A DNA stretch of 64,000 bases from assembly GCA_963969345.1 (NCBI GenBank), contig OZ017767.1, positions 9,799,547 through 9,863,546 of the forward strand, read 5' to 3'. Position numbers and translations under genes: made by a program. The notes beneath the pieces are model-generated. The model did no database searches and was not told the origin of the DNA. It saw only the letters and a list, made by a program, of their open reading frames with translations. The stretch is from Turbatrix aceti (lineage: Eukaryota; Nematoda; Chromadorea; Rhabditida; Panagrolaimidae). Below are positions 20,786-33,767 of this stretch, piece by piece (the stretch's first letter is position 1; every line of letters starts with the position of its first letter).

Positions 20786-23101
20786 TTACAGCGGACTTTC
20801 ATTTAACGAGTTTTTGGACACGCCATCTCTCCGATTCCAACGATCGTTTCGGCGCACGTTGGATGACGAAGTGGCAATATCGGGCATAGCGCTGTGCTTC
20901 GTCTCGGGCAAAATAAGTGCGCCAGCAATGACTGAGATCAGCATGATAAAAGTTGTCACAGCCAAGCCACTTCCAGGCCACGCCCATTTGTTCATGTTGA
21001 CTAGCTGCGGGGCGAGGCCGCCTCCGATCCTTTCCACAACCCCGAAAGTTCCGACGGCCATGGCTCGCATGAGGGTGGGATAGAGCTCGATTGAGTACTG
21101 CTTGTAGACTGTGAAAAATATTGAAGAATTCACAATTCCGCCTAGCAGAGTCAAAACTGTTTTGGCGACTTGTGTTGGGAAGAAGAAGGAATCCGAAGAG
21201 TTACTTGAACCAAACGAAGAAGTCAGGATCGAAAGCAGCAAAACAAGGGTGTAACAAATTATCGTAAATGCTGAAACAATTTTTTTTTGGAAGAAATAAA
21301 AATTGTAACGTACACTGAGAGCCAATGAACATGGATCGCCGACCGAACCAAAGAGAACCTTGCTTGACTTCGACGAATATGACAAAGAAGGGCACCCACA
21401 TCCGGAGCAGTCCATAAAGGGCAATGTTGACAAATGGGCTTCCAGCTAGCATTTGAACGTCAAAGATGACAACGGCGACGCACATCTCGACTGTTAGAGC
21501 GGCCAGGACCATGACCAAAGTGTAAGCTGCCAGTTGTTTGTTGGAAACCAGGTGCCAGAGAGAGAATACTGTTTCGCTGGAAAAATTAGGGTATGATTTG
21601 TGAAAACGAACAAACGTAAGTTTTCATCGGCATTCATTTAAAAATTTGAAAACTGTTTAGTTATTTATCGTGAAAGTTATTTAATTTTTTTTTAATTTTT
21701 ATAAAAATGTTTTTGCTTTGAGAATTTTTTTTAAATAAAAATAAATTAATAATACAAGAATTTTTTTAAGTTCAAATAAATTTTTCAAATAAAAAAATGT
21801 CAAAAAAATTGAAAAAGGAATTGAAAATTAAAAAAAATGAAACAAAAGCATTACAAAACAAAAAAAATAAATTTTTAAAATATTAGTGCCAACCTATCCT
21901 CCTGTGTCGAAATTTGTATTTGCATCACATCCCTCTCTGAAAAGCGTGTAGAAATGCCATTCCATCTTGCCATAGCATTAATCTCCTGCGCTGCTTCTGC
22001 GAACTTTCTTTTCTGTATCAACCATCGTGGAGACTCTCTCCAGAAAAAGATAGCCACAAGAACAGGCGCGCAAATCATGTTTACAGCAATCAGGTAACCT
22101 CGCCAGGTAGCCGTGTAGTAGGCAATCAACGCGGCGAGTTGGAATGCCAGACTCCATTGAAAAGCCAGGGTCTGCACTATGCGATAAGTCGGTCCGACGC
22201 ATTCACTCGCCAGAGTTACGGATGCATCGACAAAGATGCCGTACGAAATTCCCATACCAAACATGGCAGAAGCGAGAATTGGCCAGGAAACTGCAAAGCC
22301 ACCTATCATGCCGAAGATGAACATTTGGAGGGCCCCGGCGAAGGTGACCCATTTGCGGCCTAGGACGTCGGCCAGGTGACCCCCGACCAGGGCTCCGATG
22401 CCCGAGCCGATGGCTTGGATTGTCTGTATGTGTTGCGGGAGCTGGGAATTGGGACAGACAAAATTGGAATCCTCGTAGAGCGAAAAGAAGACAGAATGTG
22501 TCATATTGGCTGGGCAGAGGGATATTCTTTCGCAGGGGTTTTGGATCTGAAAAATTAAAATAGGTTTTTTGGATCTATACAAACGGGATATTAGTAATTA
22601 TTTTTTTTTGCACTGTAAATTTTTTTTTATTAAAAAAAACTATTTTTTTTTTTAAATTTTTATTTATTTTTTTAAATGAATTATTTTTTTAATATAAATT
22701 TTTATACGTAATTTTTTTACAAAAAATTTTTAACCCCAACAAACTTCTCCAATATGGATATCCTCGCAGGTAGGCACGAGTGAACCAAAAGATACAAAAA
22801 TATAATTTCCGGCAGCATTGAGCATGGCATACTGTATAACGACAAGCATAAATATCTGGTATCGACCGTATTCCTTGATGTAGTCAAAAACGTCTTCAAA
22901 TTTATAAATTTTGATCAGCGGCTTCTGCGCGATGTCGACGTCGACAAGTCTATCGACTGACGGCGAAGACGATGCCGTCGATGAACTGCTCTTATCCGAC
23001 GCTGAAGGCGAAGATATCGATGGTACGGCGACGTTATCTTTCCAGCACGTGCAGGAGAGAGTGTCGGATTCAGATTCAGACGATGCTGTCGTCGGCGACA
23101 T
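20786..23101 (-). CDS. SLC22-like organic ion transporter (major facilitator superfamily)
   Basis: Exons 23101-22745, 22546-21894, 21576-21314 and 21270-20786 give 585 residues. The N-terminus is Ser-rich and cytoplasmic (MSPTTASSESESD), followed by the FEDVFDYIKEYGRYQ segment ahead of TM1 seen in organic cation/carnitine transporters. The large extracellular loop holds cysteines and N-glycosylation sites (NPCERISLCPANMTH). The MFS loop signature GGHLADVLGRKWV follows TM2, with WRESPRWLI after TM6 and WFGRRSMFIGS at the second GRR position. A C-terminal ILPETKHSAMPDI closes the domain like the PET motif. The last intron is placed at GTACGT because only that phase keeps the frame. Expected in the plasma membrane; substrate not predictable. 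Confidence 0.85.
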
Positions 23102-25723
23102 TGCAGAAGCTGAATTTTCTATTTATGTGTAAAAATTTAAAAGTGCAAAAATTTATTTGAAAATTGCACGTTGCTAGAAAAATTGGGGTAGGGGGGTTAA
23201 AAATAGCGGAAATAATACGGATTTTCAAGCGTGATATGATTTGTCAAAAGTCACATGTTTAAAAAAAATTGTACAAAAATGGAACAAACAATAACAAATT
23301 TGTCACTTGCTTTTAAAAATACATACATACATACTTCGTTCCAAACTTCGTTCGGAGATTTACAAAATTGATAAAACGGTTACGACGACAAAACAGTGAA
23401 CATGGTAGTTTGATAACGATCAGTTCGTTATTTGACTTCACAATAAATAGTATTTATATGAAACGCGCCACCTTTCCCAGTTCTTCCGCCAACAGGCAGA
23501 ACCTGAACACGCGGAAATACATACAACAGTCAGATTAAGGAAGTGAATTTTTGAACGTATGTAGTCATTTCAGTGTAACAAATTACGAGACAATGATAAA
23601 AAAAATTGATGGAAAAGAAAGTGTGATTGTTAAAAAAAAGTTAGATAAATTACGATACAAATAAAAAATTTGGATAAAAACACATTTGAGAATTTTTTTG
23701 TATTTGCATAAAATTCAACCAAAGTTGTTCAAAATATTTTTTTTCATTACATTTTCTACAAAATTTTAAAAAACAATTTCAATGCTATTAAAAAAAACCA
23801 AAACTTTTACTGAAATGCAGTAAAATTAAGTAAAATATAATTTGAATCAAAAAAAATATATTTAGAAAAAAAGTCAAAATTTGTGGCAGTACTATATTTT
23901 TTTATTTATTCACCTTGCACGGAACTAAAATCTGATCTGCGCACCTACAAACGGAACTGAAATTTGAATCAAAAAAAAGTAAATAACTAATTCGATTAGC
24001 AAATCAATTTTGATGTGGAGACAAAAAAACAAAAAAAAATAAGGAAGTCAACAAAACTGTGTTAACGTATGGACACGGATATATGTATCTGCTCGGTGAA
24101 CAGTGCGCAACGCCATCATGTTCCGCGTTCCGCGCCACACAAATACGCCCCCCCCACCAAGTGTAAAGAATCCCCGTTTTTTGTATTTCTCACGTGAGTA
24201 TATATAATTAGTAGAAGCCAGAACCCTCTAAAAACTTTATTTTTAAGGTTTGCAAACTTACCGGTACAACAACATTGACTTCTTTTTTTTCCTATTTAAA
24301 AGAAAGAAACATGTGCAAGTGTTGGTGAGAAAACTTGTCCTCTTCCTTCCACTATGACGCTTGTCTGCGGACAAAACTTGTTCCGCCCGCAATTAACAGT
24401 GGCAAATTAGAACGAAGTCTAATGTGACTCAAAATATAAGAAAAGAGAGGTGGAGGGCAAGGTGAGGTATCCCAATTTACAACTTTCTGGCCAGACTATT
24501 AAAAAAATTAGACTCTATTTGGGACATAAAAACAAGTTTAGGTGTTACGTGACCAGCCAAAGGGCGAACTGGAGGAGGATGAGGGAGCATGACAACAACA
24601 ACCAAGCAGCAGAAAGCACTGATTTTATAGTTTAAAATGGAACGTATTTACTATCAACTCGTTGCTGCAGATGCCTCGGAAACCGTTTCGCTTCAATAAT
24701 TTTTTTTACATTTTTTTTTGATTTTGAACAAAAAAAAGTTTGCAAGCTTGCAAAATGCAAAACTCAGAATACTATTTCAATAAAAAAATTTTTCATTGGT
24801 AAAAAAATTTTTTATTGCCATAAAAAACCGAAAACAAAGCACAATCTGATTTGACAAAAGTTTGTATCCTGAAAGAAACCGCCGCCCTTTTTATACCGAC
24901 AAATTTTTGTGAAAAAAAGTTTTGTCAATACGTGACTACCATTTTTTTGAAATTTACTAATTTTAATTTGGTGATGCTCAAATTTTGAAATCTTTAATCT
25001 GTCTGATAAGTATAAAAAATTTCGAAATGATTAGTTAAAAATATTAGTTACTTGATTACGTTTGATCAAGATTTGAAGAATGTGTTTCAACAGAGAATTT
25101 TATGAGTCATCTTGCCTACTAGCGTTAATCGCTCAAAAAAATTTCGAAAACATTTTTCGAAATGATTGATCAAAAACAGGATTACACTTGATCAAAATTT
25201 TACAACAAATAGAAATATGACTGCGGTATCAAATCTGATTTTAGTAATACGTTTGTTGTAATGTTTTATTTTTAATGCCTTGTCAAAGCTGGTGATTGAA
25301 TTTTGGCAGCAATTTTGATTCTGTTTGATACCGTTTTCTGTAAAACTTTATTCATCATTCGAAGGTTCAGATGATTCGATCCGTCATCCGATCCGTGAGA
25401 TGCCATCTCTGCTAATGTAAGCATCAAAACAGCTTTTCACTCTCGATCGTTTATTTTGTAGGTATCAGTCACGTTTAAGTAAATACAACTTTTTATTGAA
25501 AAATTTGAATTATGATTCTATACGACTTCCCTTCCGAAGTCCACGTCGACATCCGTCGACAGAGGTATATCGTCCCACGAAATCGCATTATGATATATGT
25601 ATTGTGTGTATGTAATGTGGTGCTAACCATTGAGAACGACGGTAAATAAAAACATTTAAAAAAAATGGTTTTCAATCAAAAAAATTTATTTATTCGTTAA
25701 AAAAATCATTAAATCTTGCTGCA
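23102..25723. other. Long AT-rich intergenic region
   Basis: Mostly A/T homopolymer-rich DNA. Patches include CATA repeats at about 23320, a GC-rich stretch at 24100-24170 with a run of C, and a 45-codon plus-strand frame at 25512-25649 starting MILYDFPSEVHVDIRRQRY, which could be a tiny gene or relic but has no support beyond composition. A partial hAT-like terminus lies at 25388-25411. No convincing gene. Confidence 0.4.
25388..25411. mobile_element. Partial terminus of the CAGAGATGGC element family
   Basis: GAGATGCCATCTCTG ends exactly like the right end of the elements at 11847-12515 and 42580-42721, preceded by CGATCCG words. The left end could not be found, so this is a fragment or a very diverged copy. 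Confidence 0.4.
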
Positions 25724-25731
25724 CACTATCA

Positions 25732-26853
25732 CACAATGGGAAATTTCCCCTATACCAAAAAATCGTATGCACACGCATGCTTTTCTGCACGCAGACGCAC
25801 GCGCAGCGCTTGCTGTTTTCGCGTTGTTTTTTGATCGTTTTTTGAAAAGTGCTTGTTACTAAATAGCTCATCCTGGATCCAGAATTAAACATATCTGTTT
25901 CGGATCTTTTTGATTTTGTTAGGCTTCAATTTATCTTTAATTTGGCACAAAAGCCAAATTTCAAATGTTACTAGGCAATGCGCTAGAGGGCTGACAAAAA
26001 CGTCAATTTTTGAACTTTGGAAGCTTATAACTTTTCGGCTTTTGGTTCAAAAGTCTCCAAATTTTCAGCAGACACTGTTATTAGTGTCATAAACATAACT
26101 GAGGTTTTAAATCCGGATCCATTCCGTCAGTTTTGAGATGGCATTTCAAGGTGACTTTTGGTGGCTTATTACCGTAGTTTTTGTGCAATTGCACGTTTTT
26201 GGATCGAAATGTGCTGCCAATGTGTTTTAGTTTCGGCATAGATGTGCTGCATAGGCTTGTTTTACAAAATTTCATTAATTTAGCAAAAATGATATTTTTT
26301 TTTAATTATGGATTATTTTGACAAAAAAACAAAGTAAAAACTTAATTACCTTGATAAAAAAAGGTATGGTACCAAATAGAGTCTAGAAACGTGCAATTGC
26401 ACAAAAACTACGGTAATAAGCCACCAAAAGTCACCTTGAAATGCCATCTCAAAACTGACGGAATGGATCCGGATTTAAAACCTCAGTTATGTTTATGACA
26501 CTAATAACAGTGTCTGCTGAAAATTTGGAGACTTTTGAACCAAAAGCCGAAAAGTTATAAGCTTCCAAAGTTCAAAAATTGACGTTTTTGTCAGCCCTCT
26601 AGCGCATTGCCTAGTAACATTTGAAATTTGGCTTTTGTGCCAAATTAAAGATAAATTGAAGCCTAACAAAATCAAAAAGATCCGAAACAGATATGTTTAA
26701 TTCTGGATCCAGGATGAGCTATTTAGTAACAAGCACTTTTCAAAAAACGATCAAAAAACAACGCGAAAACAGCAAGCGCTGCGCGTGCGTCTGCGTGCAG
26801 AAAAGCATGCGTGTGCATACGATTTTTTGGTATAGGGGAAATTTCCCATTGTG
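25732..26853. mobile_element. 1,122-bp foldback element with 467-bp inverted arms
   Basis: The arms 25732-26198 and 26387-26853 are each 467 bases and look identical by eye; the 60-codon and 50-plus-codon frames they contain translate identically in mirror orientation. The loop is 188 bases. Termini read CACAATGGGAAATTTCCCC. Flanking 8-mers CACTATCA (25724) and CACTATAA (26854) differ at one base, consistent with an hAT-type 8-bp target duplication. No transposase is encoded. The right end is 89 bases upstream of the fucosyltransferase 1 start codon. Confidence 0.85.
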
Positions 26854-26942
26854 CACTATAATGGGCTTTTCCATCCAGTATCAATTACATGCTTTTTTCT
26901 ATTTTGCTTGCAAAACATTGTGCAGCCCTTGCAAACTTCAAC

Positions 26943-28364
26943 ATGAATTCAAAAAATATTTTATGTTTTGTTTTTGGGTGCCTAATTGTAACGTACATCA
27001 ATGTTTATTTCAGTAAAATTGACTGTCCATTGCCAATCGAAACCACACGTGAAATACCCCGCCTGCCGTTGATGCCTTTGTCAGATTCACGATTTATTAC
27101 CGTAACATTTAAATACAAGTGTGCTCGTCTTGGAAATCGGGTCGGTTTTTTTGTACATATACATAAAAAATGAATTTTCTACGGTAAAATTTTCAGATGT
27201 TTCGACTGGCATCGCTCTATGGCATCGGTCTTCACTTCAACCGACGGCCCTACTTTGATGGCAATTTTTCCTGTGTCAGTGGTGTAATCAGAGAGCTCCA
27301 CGAAACTTTTCCGGCAACAAAAAAGTTGGTCTCGAGCCTTATTGCCGACCCCAAAAATTTCACGCGTGTCGACTACGGGCTTCTAGCTGCCAAATTTGAC
27401 GATTTTTCAATGCTGCACGACAGCCAATCGAAATTTCTTGTATTGAATGGGAGCTATTTGCAGTCGTACAAATATTTTGAACACGCAAAGAAGAGTATTT
27501 TTAAGCTGTTCGACTTTAACAATCTTATTAAAAAGAGAGTAGAAACTTATGCAAAGAATTTGTTCAGGTAATATAAATATAAAAAATATGAGAAAATATA
27601 AAAATTAATATAAAAATTTGTTCAGGTAATATAAAAATTAAAAAGAAAATTATTGCCATATTAAATTTCATTTATTTCAATTATTTATTTCATTTATTTA
27701 ATTTAAAAATTTAAAATTAATTAATTAAATTTTTGAATTTTTAATTTTAATTTTTAAATTTATTTCAAATTATTTACCGTCATAATTTCAAAATTTTATT
27801 TTTAATAAAAAAAAATTTAGTACCGAAAACCAGGAAACTCACAAATTGTGCATTCACACGCGGTACGGAGATTTTAAACAACACACTTTACTTGAGTCCA
27901 ACATTAAATTCACAGTCTCAGCTGTCAACTTGATGCACCAAATCATTGCCTCTCCCAAACCATATTCTGCCATCATATTCGGCGACGATGCTAAATTTAT
28001 CGATTCAATACCCATCAACAGAACTCTTTTTTCCGTAGTCTACAAATCCGCTATCGGGAAAGCAAGTGACGACATTTATTTTGCCTCAAAATACTGTGAT
28101 TCATTTCTCATGTCGGCTTCTGGATCGACGTTTGCCTGGTGGATAGCCTATTTCCTGCCGAAGAACGTGCCTGTCTTTTACCGCGGTCAAACGTCGAAGA
28201 AACGTACGCATTCAAAAGATTTTTTTGATTACGACTACTTTCTGCCCGAATGGCAGATTCTGGAGTTTAACGAATCCACCGGGGAAGTCTGGGTTGATAA
28301 CAGATGGTATCATGAGAAATTTGGGAACTACAGACAAATTTTTAGTGATAAATTGTCACTTTGA
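26943..28364 (+). CDS. GT11 family fucosyltransferase-like protein 1
   Basis: Exons 26943-27140, 27197-27567 and 27821-28364 give 370 residues. The start MNSKNILCFVFGCLIVTYIN is a short cytoplasmic tail plus signal anchor, as expected of a Golgi type II glycosyltransferase. Motifs of alpha-1,2-fucosyltransferases: ARLGNR with LASLYGIGLHFNR at the N-terminal nucleotide-sugar region, CIHTRYGDF (the H-x-R-x-GD GDP-fucose motif), AIIFGDD, and YCDSFLMSASGSTFAWW near the C-terminus. It shares both intron positions with gene 4 (41111), while genes 2 and 3 lack the second. Probable product: fucosylated N- or O-glycans; acceptor unknown. Confidence 0.8.
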
Positions 28365-28570
28365 TTACTGTCAGGATTTTTTTCTTGCGAATAAATAATC
28401 CCGTGAGATTATCAAAAAATGTAAAAAAAATGCATATTTTTGTCTGAAAAAATCAACATGCAAACTGAAATTTTGCAATAAAGCTTGGCTTTATCTGGCT
28501 TTCATTTTTTGTATGCAACTTGATTGTTGTGTCGTTTTCACACAATCAAAAACAACTCCATCCATCCGTC

Positions 28571-30739
28571 ATGCTCGCAGCTGAACATAACAAAACCACC
28601 ACCGCTGATTCCGACGTCGATGACTGCGATGACCAACAGCTGAGTCGTGGAGCCGCTGCCAAGTTTCAGTGCACGCTTTTTTCTTTGCAGGGGAAACCGT
28701 AAGTTTTTTTGGCACGGAACTGTTTGAAATCCAATCCAAACCGAATTTTTTTGGCTTTGCTATCGGGTACCGAAAACCTAAAAAAACATTTTCTAGGTTT
28801 TTCGAAGAACCTACATAAAAAAAAAATTAAAAAAAAAACATTTTCTAGAAAAAAAAAGAAAAAATGTTCTCAAAACAATATTTATACCAATATACCGAAA
28901 TCAAACGCTTATAAAGCAAAAATTTAGAATTGATCAAAAATTTATTTTATTTTATGCTAAAAAAATACGTTTTTCCAAAAATTTTGGGGTCGGGTCGAGT
29001 TTTCGGGTCGAGACCCAACGACAATTTCAGATTCATTGTCAACCTCCAAGCAGCCCAAGAATGGCATCCCCGTCTGCGATCCCTGCGCTCGATGAATCTC
29101 TCGTTGAACAATGAAGCTCTCAAACTTTTTGTTGACGTCATCGATGGCACGGATACAAAGGAAACGGTAACGTCGACGATGCTTGTCATGCTAGCCGGCT
29201 TCGCCAAGTACTACCAGTCTGAAAAGTTGCTCAAGTACCTCATCGAAACGTACTACAGCGTGATAGAAGGATCTGCAACCGTGCCATTCTGGCTGTTGTC
29301 TCGGGAGCGAAATCTATCATGCCAGGTCGAGATTCGGAGAAAAGTGGGGTGCGAAGTGAGTTTTTGACCTAAATATTTTCATCCGTGTATACATATTTTT
29401 TTATTTAGATCATTTCCGCGATCACAGATCGCCGCGAGCCGTGTTCCCACCTCCAAAGCGTGCCTGCCAGTGCCCTAATCGAGCTCCTGGGCGACGATGA
29501 AATTAAGTGGAAGTCCTCCGACGACTGTCTTTACATGCTCATCTGGTGGACCAAAAAGAACGGCCAAATGGCCATTCTTCATCGCAAGAGTCTCTTCAGT
29601 GCGATTCGATTTTCGTCGATTCAAAACCAGCGAGAAGCCAAGCGCCGGTATATCGAGATTCTCGAAACGACTTCTCCGACCTTTGTCACCGCCAAGGATA
29701 TCGATTTCGTGTCTTTCAGCTCGATTCGTCCACGACTGCCGGATACGCTGGTACTGATGTTTTACGGAAGCGAAGCGTTTGCTTTCAACCACGCTACCGG
29801 GCGCTGGTTCGCGGCAGGACATTTTCGACTGCCAGCCAACGTTGAAGAACGCGTTGTTGGATTTGTGACTGTCAATGATGTTTGTTTTTTTTATTTTTTT
29901 AAATTTGTAATTTTTTTCTGTGCATTGTAGGTCTTATATCTGGTTTTGTCCGACGGAAGAGTCTACGCATCAGATGACGATGTGAATAAAAAATGGAAAC
30001 TTGTTGTTTCTATTTTTGAAAACAAGTAGATTTGTGTTTCCGCTGCTCAAAATTCTAAAAACAAATTTACAGGACGAATTACGGTATCGAAATAGACCCT
30101 TACATCGTTGCAGCAGCCGAGTACAACTGCCAGATCGCAGTCATCAATCCGAACGGTCATGTCTGGTTCCTCGATCCTCTGACGAGCAAGGTGACTTGCC
30201 AGATCGCAGTTTGTGCCCAGGAGATTCCTCTTTCCTCCGCGGTCATTCAGCAGGGCGATCTTCTCATCGTCACCGGCGGCATCACCAAGACGCCAAATTC
30301 CCCGAACCCCGAAGCATCATCCGGCATTTTGGCTTTCAAAAACCACGTTTGGACTCCGTGTCAACCCCTCAAAAAACCCAGATTTGGACACGGAATCGTC
30401 AGCTACAAAGGAAGGACCTACGTCATCGGTGGATGCAACAAAGACGGAGATTCACAGATTTCAACCGAAGTCTATGACACTAAAATTGGAGGTTGGATGA
30501 CTGCGCCTTCGCTGGTTTACGCAAGAAAAACCGTAGCCGCAGTGTCGACTCCGTTTGGAATCTTTGTCGGAGGATCCAGCCCTGTCGAGCGATCTGTTGT
30601 TGAACTCTTCGACGGAGAATCGTGGCGCATTCGCACCGGCCTTCCACAATGCATCAAAGGTAGCAGCATCGCATCGAAAAAGTGGTTCATGGCTGCGTGC
30701 CCGGCGGGAAAAAATATTGGTCGGATTTTTGGTTTTTGA
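28571..30739 (+). CDS. BTB/BACK-kelch-like protein
   Basis: Exons 28571-28698, 29031-29355, 29409-29879, 29931-30025 and 30073-30739 give 561 residues. Region 45-150 looks like a divergent BTB domain (NEALKLFVDVIDGTD, then MLAGFAKYYQSEKLLKYLIE). A BACK-like part follows (VPASALIELLGDDEIKW, then DDCLYMLIWWT). The C-terminal half has kelch-type blades: GHGIVSYKGRTYVIGGCNK, VYDTKIGGWMTAPSLVYAR, then AVSTPFGIFVGG and VVELFDGESWRI. Such proteins usually act as Cullin-3 ubiquitin-ligase adaptors; the substrate cannot be predicted. Fewer than six clear blades are visible, so the propeller is degenerate or incomplete. Confidence 0.75.
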
Positions 30740-31199
30740 ATTTTTGGTTTTTGCTTTTATAAATTTGTCTTTGCTGGCTTTGGCATTCGTGAATTTTAGA
30801 TACATAAATTGATTCAATACCCCCCCCCCCCCTAAAAAAAGAGTGTGAGCTCGTTGCGCGCTTACTTGGTTCGTTCGCCCGTTCACCTTGAAACGGTTTT
30901 CATACATTCAATAGTCTTTACACGAAAACTCCTAGAAACGATGCGCACGCGCTTTCGTGTGGAAATCGTGACAACAAAGGTAAATTTTGAAACAAAAAAG
31001 TTTAAACGATAAAAACGACGGTAAACAAATATTTTTGTATAACTTGGCATAAAACGCAAAACTCATTTATGTATGTACAAATTCGTTCTATTTTTATAAA
31101 TACAATTTGACAAAAAAAAAATATTTTATAGACATTTGACAGTAAAATTCTACATTTGTACTGTAACAGGAGACCAGTATTTAACATTGTGCTCAACAG
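30740..31199. other. Intergenic between kelch gene and fucosyltransferase 2
   Basis: It contains a run of 13 C at 30820-30832, unusual in this AT-rich DNA and a likely sequencing or slippage hot spot. The rest is AT-rich, without a supported gene. Confidence 0.4.
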
Positions 31200-33767
31200 T
31201 CAAATTTTCAACGTTTTGTTATAAACAGTTCGGTAAACTGGAAATTTTTCATGAAACCAACGATTATCGATAACTGCCTTCCCGGATTTCGGGTCGAACT
31301 CAACGGATTGCCATTCGGGAAGAAAATAGTCGTAGTCGAAAAAATCTTTTGCATAATTTCTGTTTTTAGAAGTCTGAGCGTTGTAGAAAATAGGAACTCC
31401 CTCTGGCATGAGGTAGGCCATCCACCATGCAAACGTGGACCCAGAAGCCGACATGAGAAATGAATCACAGTATCTCGAGGCAAAATAAATGTCATCTCCA
31501 CGAGTTTCGTTAAAAACAGGTCGATAAACTGGAGAAAATAAAGTCGTATTAACTTTTAGAGAATTTATAAAACTCGGCGTGTCACCCAGAATTACGGCTG
31601 AAAATGGCTTGGTCGTGTTGATGACGCTCCGCATGAGTTCCATCGACGGAAGAATGAATTCTACACTAGATTCTAGCATTGCGTGGTCTTTAAAGTCGCC
31701 TTTGCGCGTGTGAACACACAACTTATGACTCTCCTTGTCCAGCAACCTGGCAGCAAAGTTGTCAACTCTGGATTTAATCTGTGGAGAAAATTCTAGGATT
31801 TTCACAATACTGCTCCTAGCAAAGTGAAAATACTTGTATGACTGTAGATAATTTCCCTTAATAATCAGAAACTCAGAATCGGTATCACGCATCATAGAAA
31901 AGTCATCAAACTTGGAAATTAGTATTCCGTAGTCAGCGTGAGAGGTTTTGTTTGATGCAGGTATGCGACTAACAATAATTTCTTTTGTTGCAGGAAAAGT
32001 ATCGTAAAGTTCTTGGATGACATCGGCGATACAATCTTTATTGGTGTTAAAAAAAGGTTGACGATTGCTGTTCAAGAAGGGAGACGCAGCAAAAATCGAG
32101 AACTACCGCCCGATTTCCCTGCTGTCGTCGCTGTACAAGGCCACAACCAAAGTGATCAAAAGCCGCGTGCAACGGCAATGCGAAGAAGCCTCAGCCATCC
32201 CACCGGAACAAGCAGGTTTCCGAAAGAAGATGTCAACGACGACGCAAATTCACGCGCTGAACATGCTGGCGGAAAAGTGTGGAGAGTTCCAACTTCCGCT
32301 TTACGCCATCTTCGTCGACTTTCGCAAGGCTTTCGACACCATTTCGTACGACGCCATCTGGCGTTCTTTACGAGCCATCGGAGTCGAGGAACCACTGGTG
32401 CAGTACATCCAGCTCCTCTACGCCAACAGCAGCTCTGCTGTACGTGTAGGGGACATCGCTGCCTGCTTTGCCACTCAAAGGGGTGTTCGCCAGGGAGATT
32501 CACTTTCCCCCCTCCTCTTCATCCTTGTCCTCCAGTCTGTGCTCAATAACATTGACTGGTCAAATCGAGGATTCCAAATTGGCAGGCACCGACTCTGCTA
32601 CCTTGCCTACGCCGACGACATTGCGCTCCTGGCACCAGATGCTCCCACAGCTCAAGCCATGCTGCAGGACCTGGCCGACGAAGCTCTCTCTGTCGGTCTG
32701 GAAATCAACATCGGCAAGACCAAGTGGATGAGCAACTCGAAAGACGACGCGACGATTCTACTGAACGGTTTTCCGGTCGAAAGAGTAAAAGAGTTCGTCT
32801 ATCTTGGACAGCTCTTCTCCTGGCCGAGAGACCACAAGAAAGAAATTATCAAAAGAATGACGGCAGGACGAAAGGCGTATTTCAAGTACAAAGACTTCCT
32901 GCGCTCACGCCAAGTCAAAATGGGGCTGAAACGGCGACAGTGCATAAAGCCAGCAGTCCTCTACGGCTGCGAAACCTGGGCACTCACCGACGCCGGAATC
33001 GAAACCCTCCAGCGGGGACAACGTCGCCTCGAACGTGCTATCTTAGAGGTGCGTTTGAGCGACAAAGTCCCATCCGAATCCATCCGGAAGCGCACCAAGC
33101 TCAAAGACTGGAACGAATCCGCTCGCCGCCGCAAGCAGAAATACGCCAAATCGCTCGCGACGACCGACGACGACAACTGGGCAGTCCGACTGTCAGACTG
33201 GCGCCCCACAGAAGACTACGTGGAAGCCAAGCGACCGCTAGGACGACCACGCATGCGCTGGACCGACGACCTCGCCATTGCCTACAACGCTTCTACCAAG
33301 GACTTCGATTTCAGACGGATTGTTTTCCTTGATGACCCCTCTTCGTACGACCCCACTGATTTGTATAATCCCGTGTGTACGAGTAAGAGATAAATTGAAA
33401 TTGAATTGAATTGAATTGAATTGAATTGAATTGATTGAAATGTAGACCAATACCGTAGAGGGAAACCATTCGAAATAACTGAAATTTTTTGAAATGTAAA
33501 TGTTTTTCTAAATTTTATGTTTTTGAATAAAATTTGACAAACTCGATTTCCAATTCCATTACAGTAAGTAAAAATGTTGGTAATGAATCGTGAAGTGGTA
33601 GGTGCTCGCAGAGGTAGCGCGCCATCGTCGATGTCATTTTTTGTCTTCAAAACAGTCAAAGTTTCGTTTATTGAACAGATTTTATTTGTAGAATCATTTA
33701 GACTGTAATTTAACAAAGCGCAGGAACCAATTAGTAGTATCAGTGCGGAAATGAAGGAATTTCGCAT
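31200..33767 (-). pseudogene. GT11 fucosyltransferase-like gene 2, split by a LINE
   Basis: Exon 1 is 33767-33543 (type II signal anchor, then SRFITNIFTYCNGIGNR). Exon 2 starts at 33478 with LFRMVSLYGIGLHFN and is cut at that codon by the LINE at 32068-33432; the coding sequence resumes at about 32066 with RQPFFNTNKDC and runs to 31200. The two halves match genes 1 and 3 without a gap, so only the insertion breaks it. The C-terminal half keeps CVHTRKGDF, AVILGDTPSF and SGSTFAWWMAYLM. The LINE is oppositely oriented, so the normal protein cannot be made from this allele unless the element is spliced out. Confidence 0.85.
32068..33432 (+). mobile_element. 5'-truncated RTE-like non-LTR retrotransposon (LINE) with reverse transcriptase
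   Basis: A 442-codon frame to 33393 begins inside reverse transcriptase at LFKKGDAAKIENYRPISLLS. It keeps the palm motifs FVDFRKAFDTI, RQGDSLSPLLFIL and the catalytic LAYADDIALLA, plus a C-terminal LGRPRMRWTDDL segment common in RTE-type elements. The 5' endonuclease part is missing. The 3' end is an (ATTGA)n tail at about 33393-33432. GATTG flanks both sides (32063-32067 and 33433-33437), a short target duplication that overlaps the tail motif. The open frame is unbroken, so the insertion is recent. Confidence 0.88.

Noticed and set aside
25910..26675. Two identical 60-residue frames in mirror orientation
   Set aside because: They are the consequence of the foldback element's identical arms, not a gene family; no known domain.
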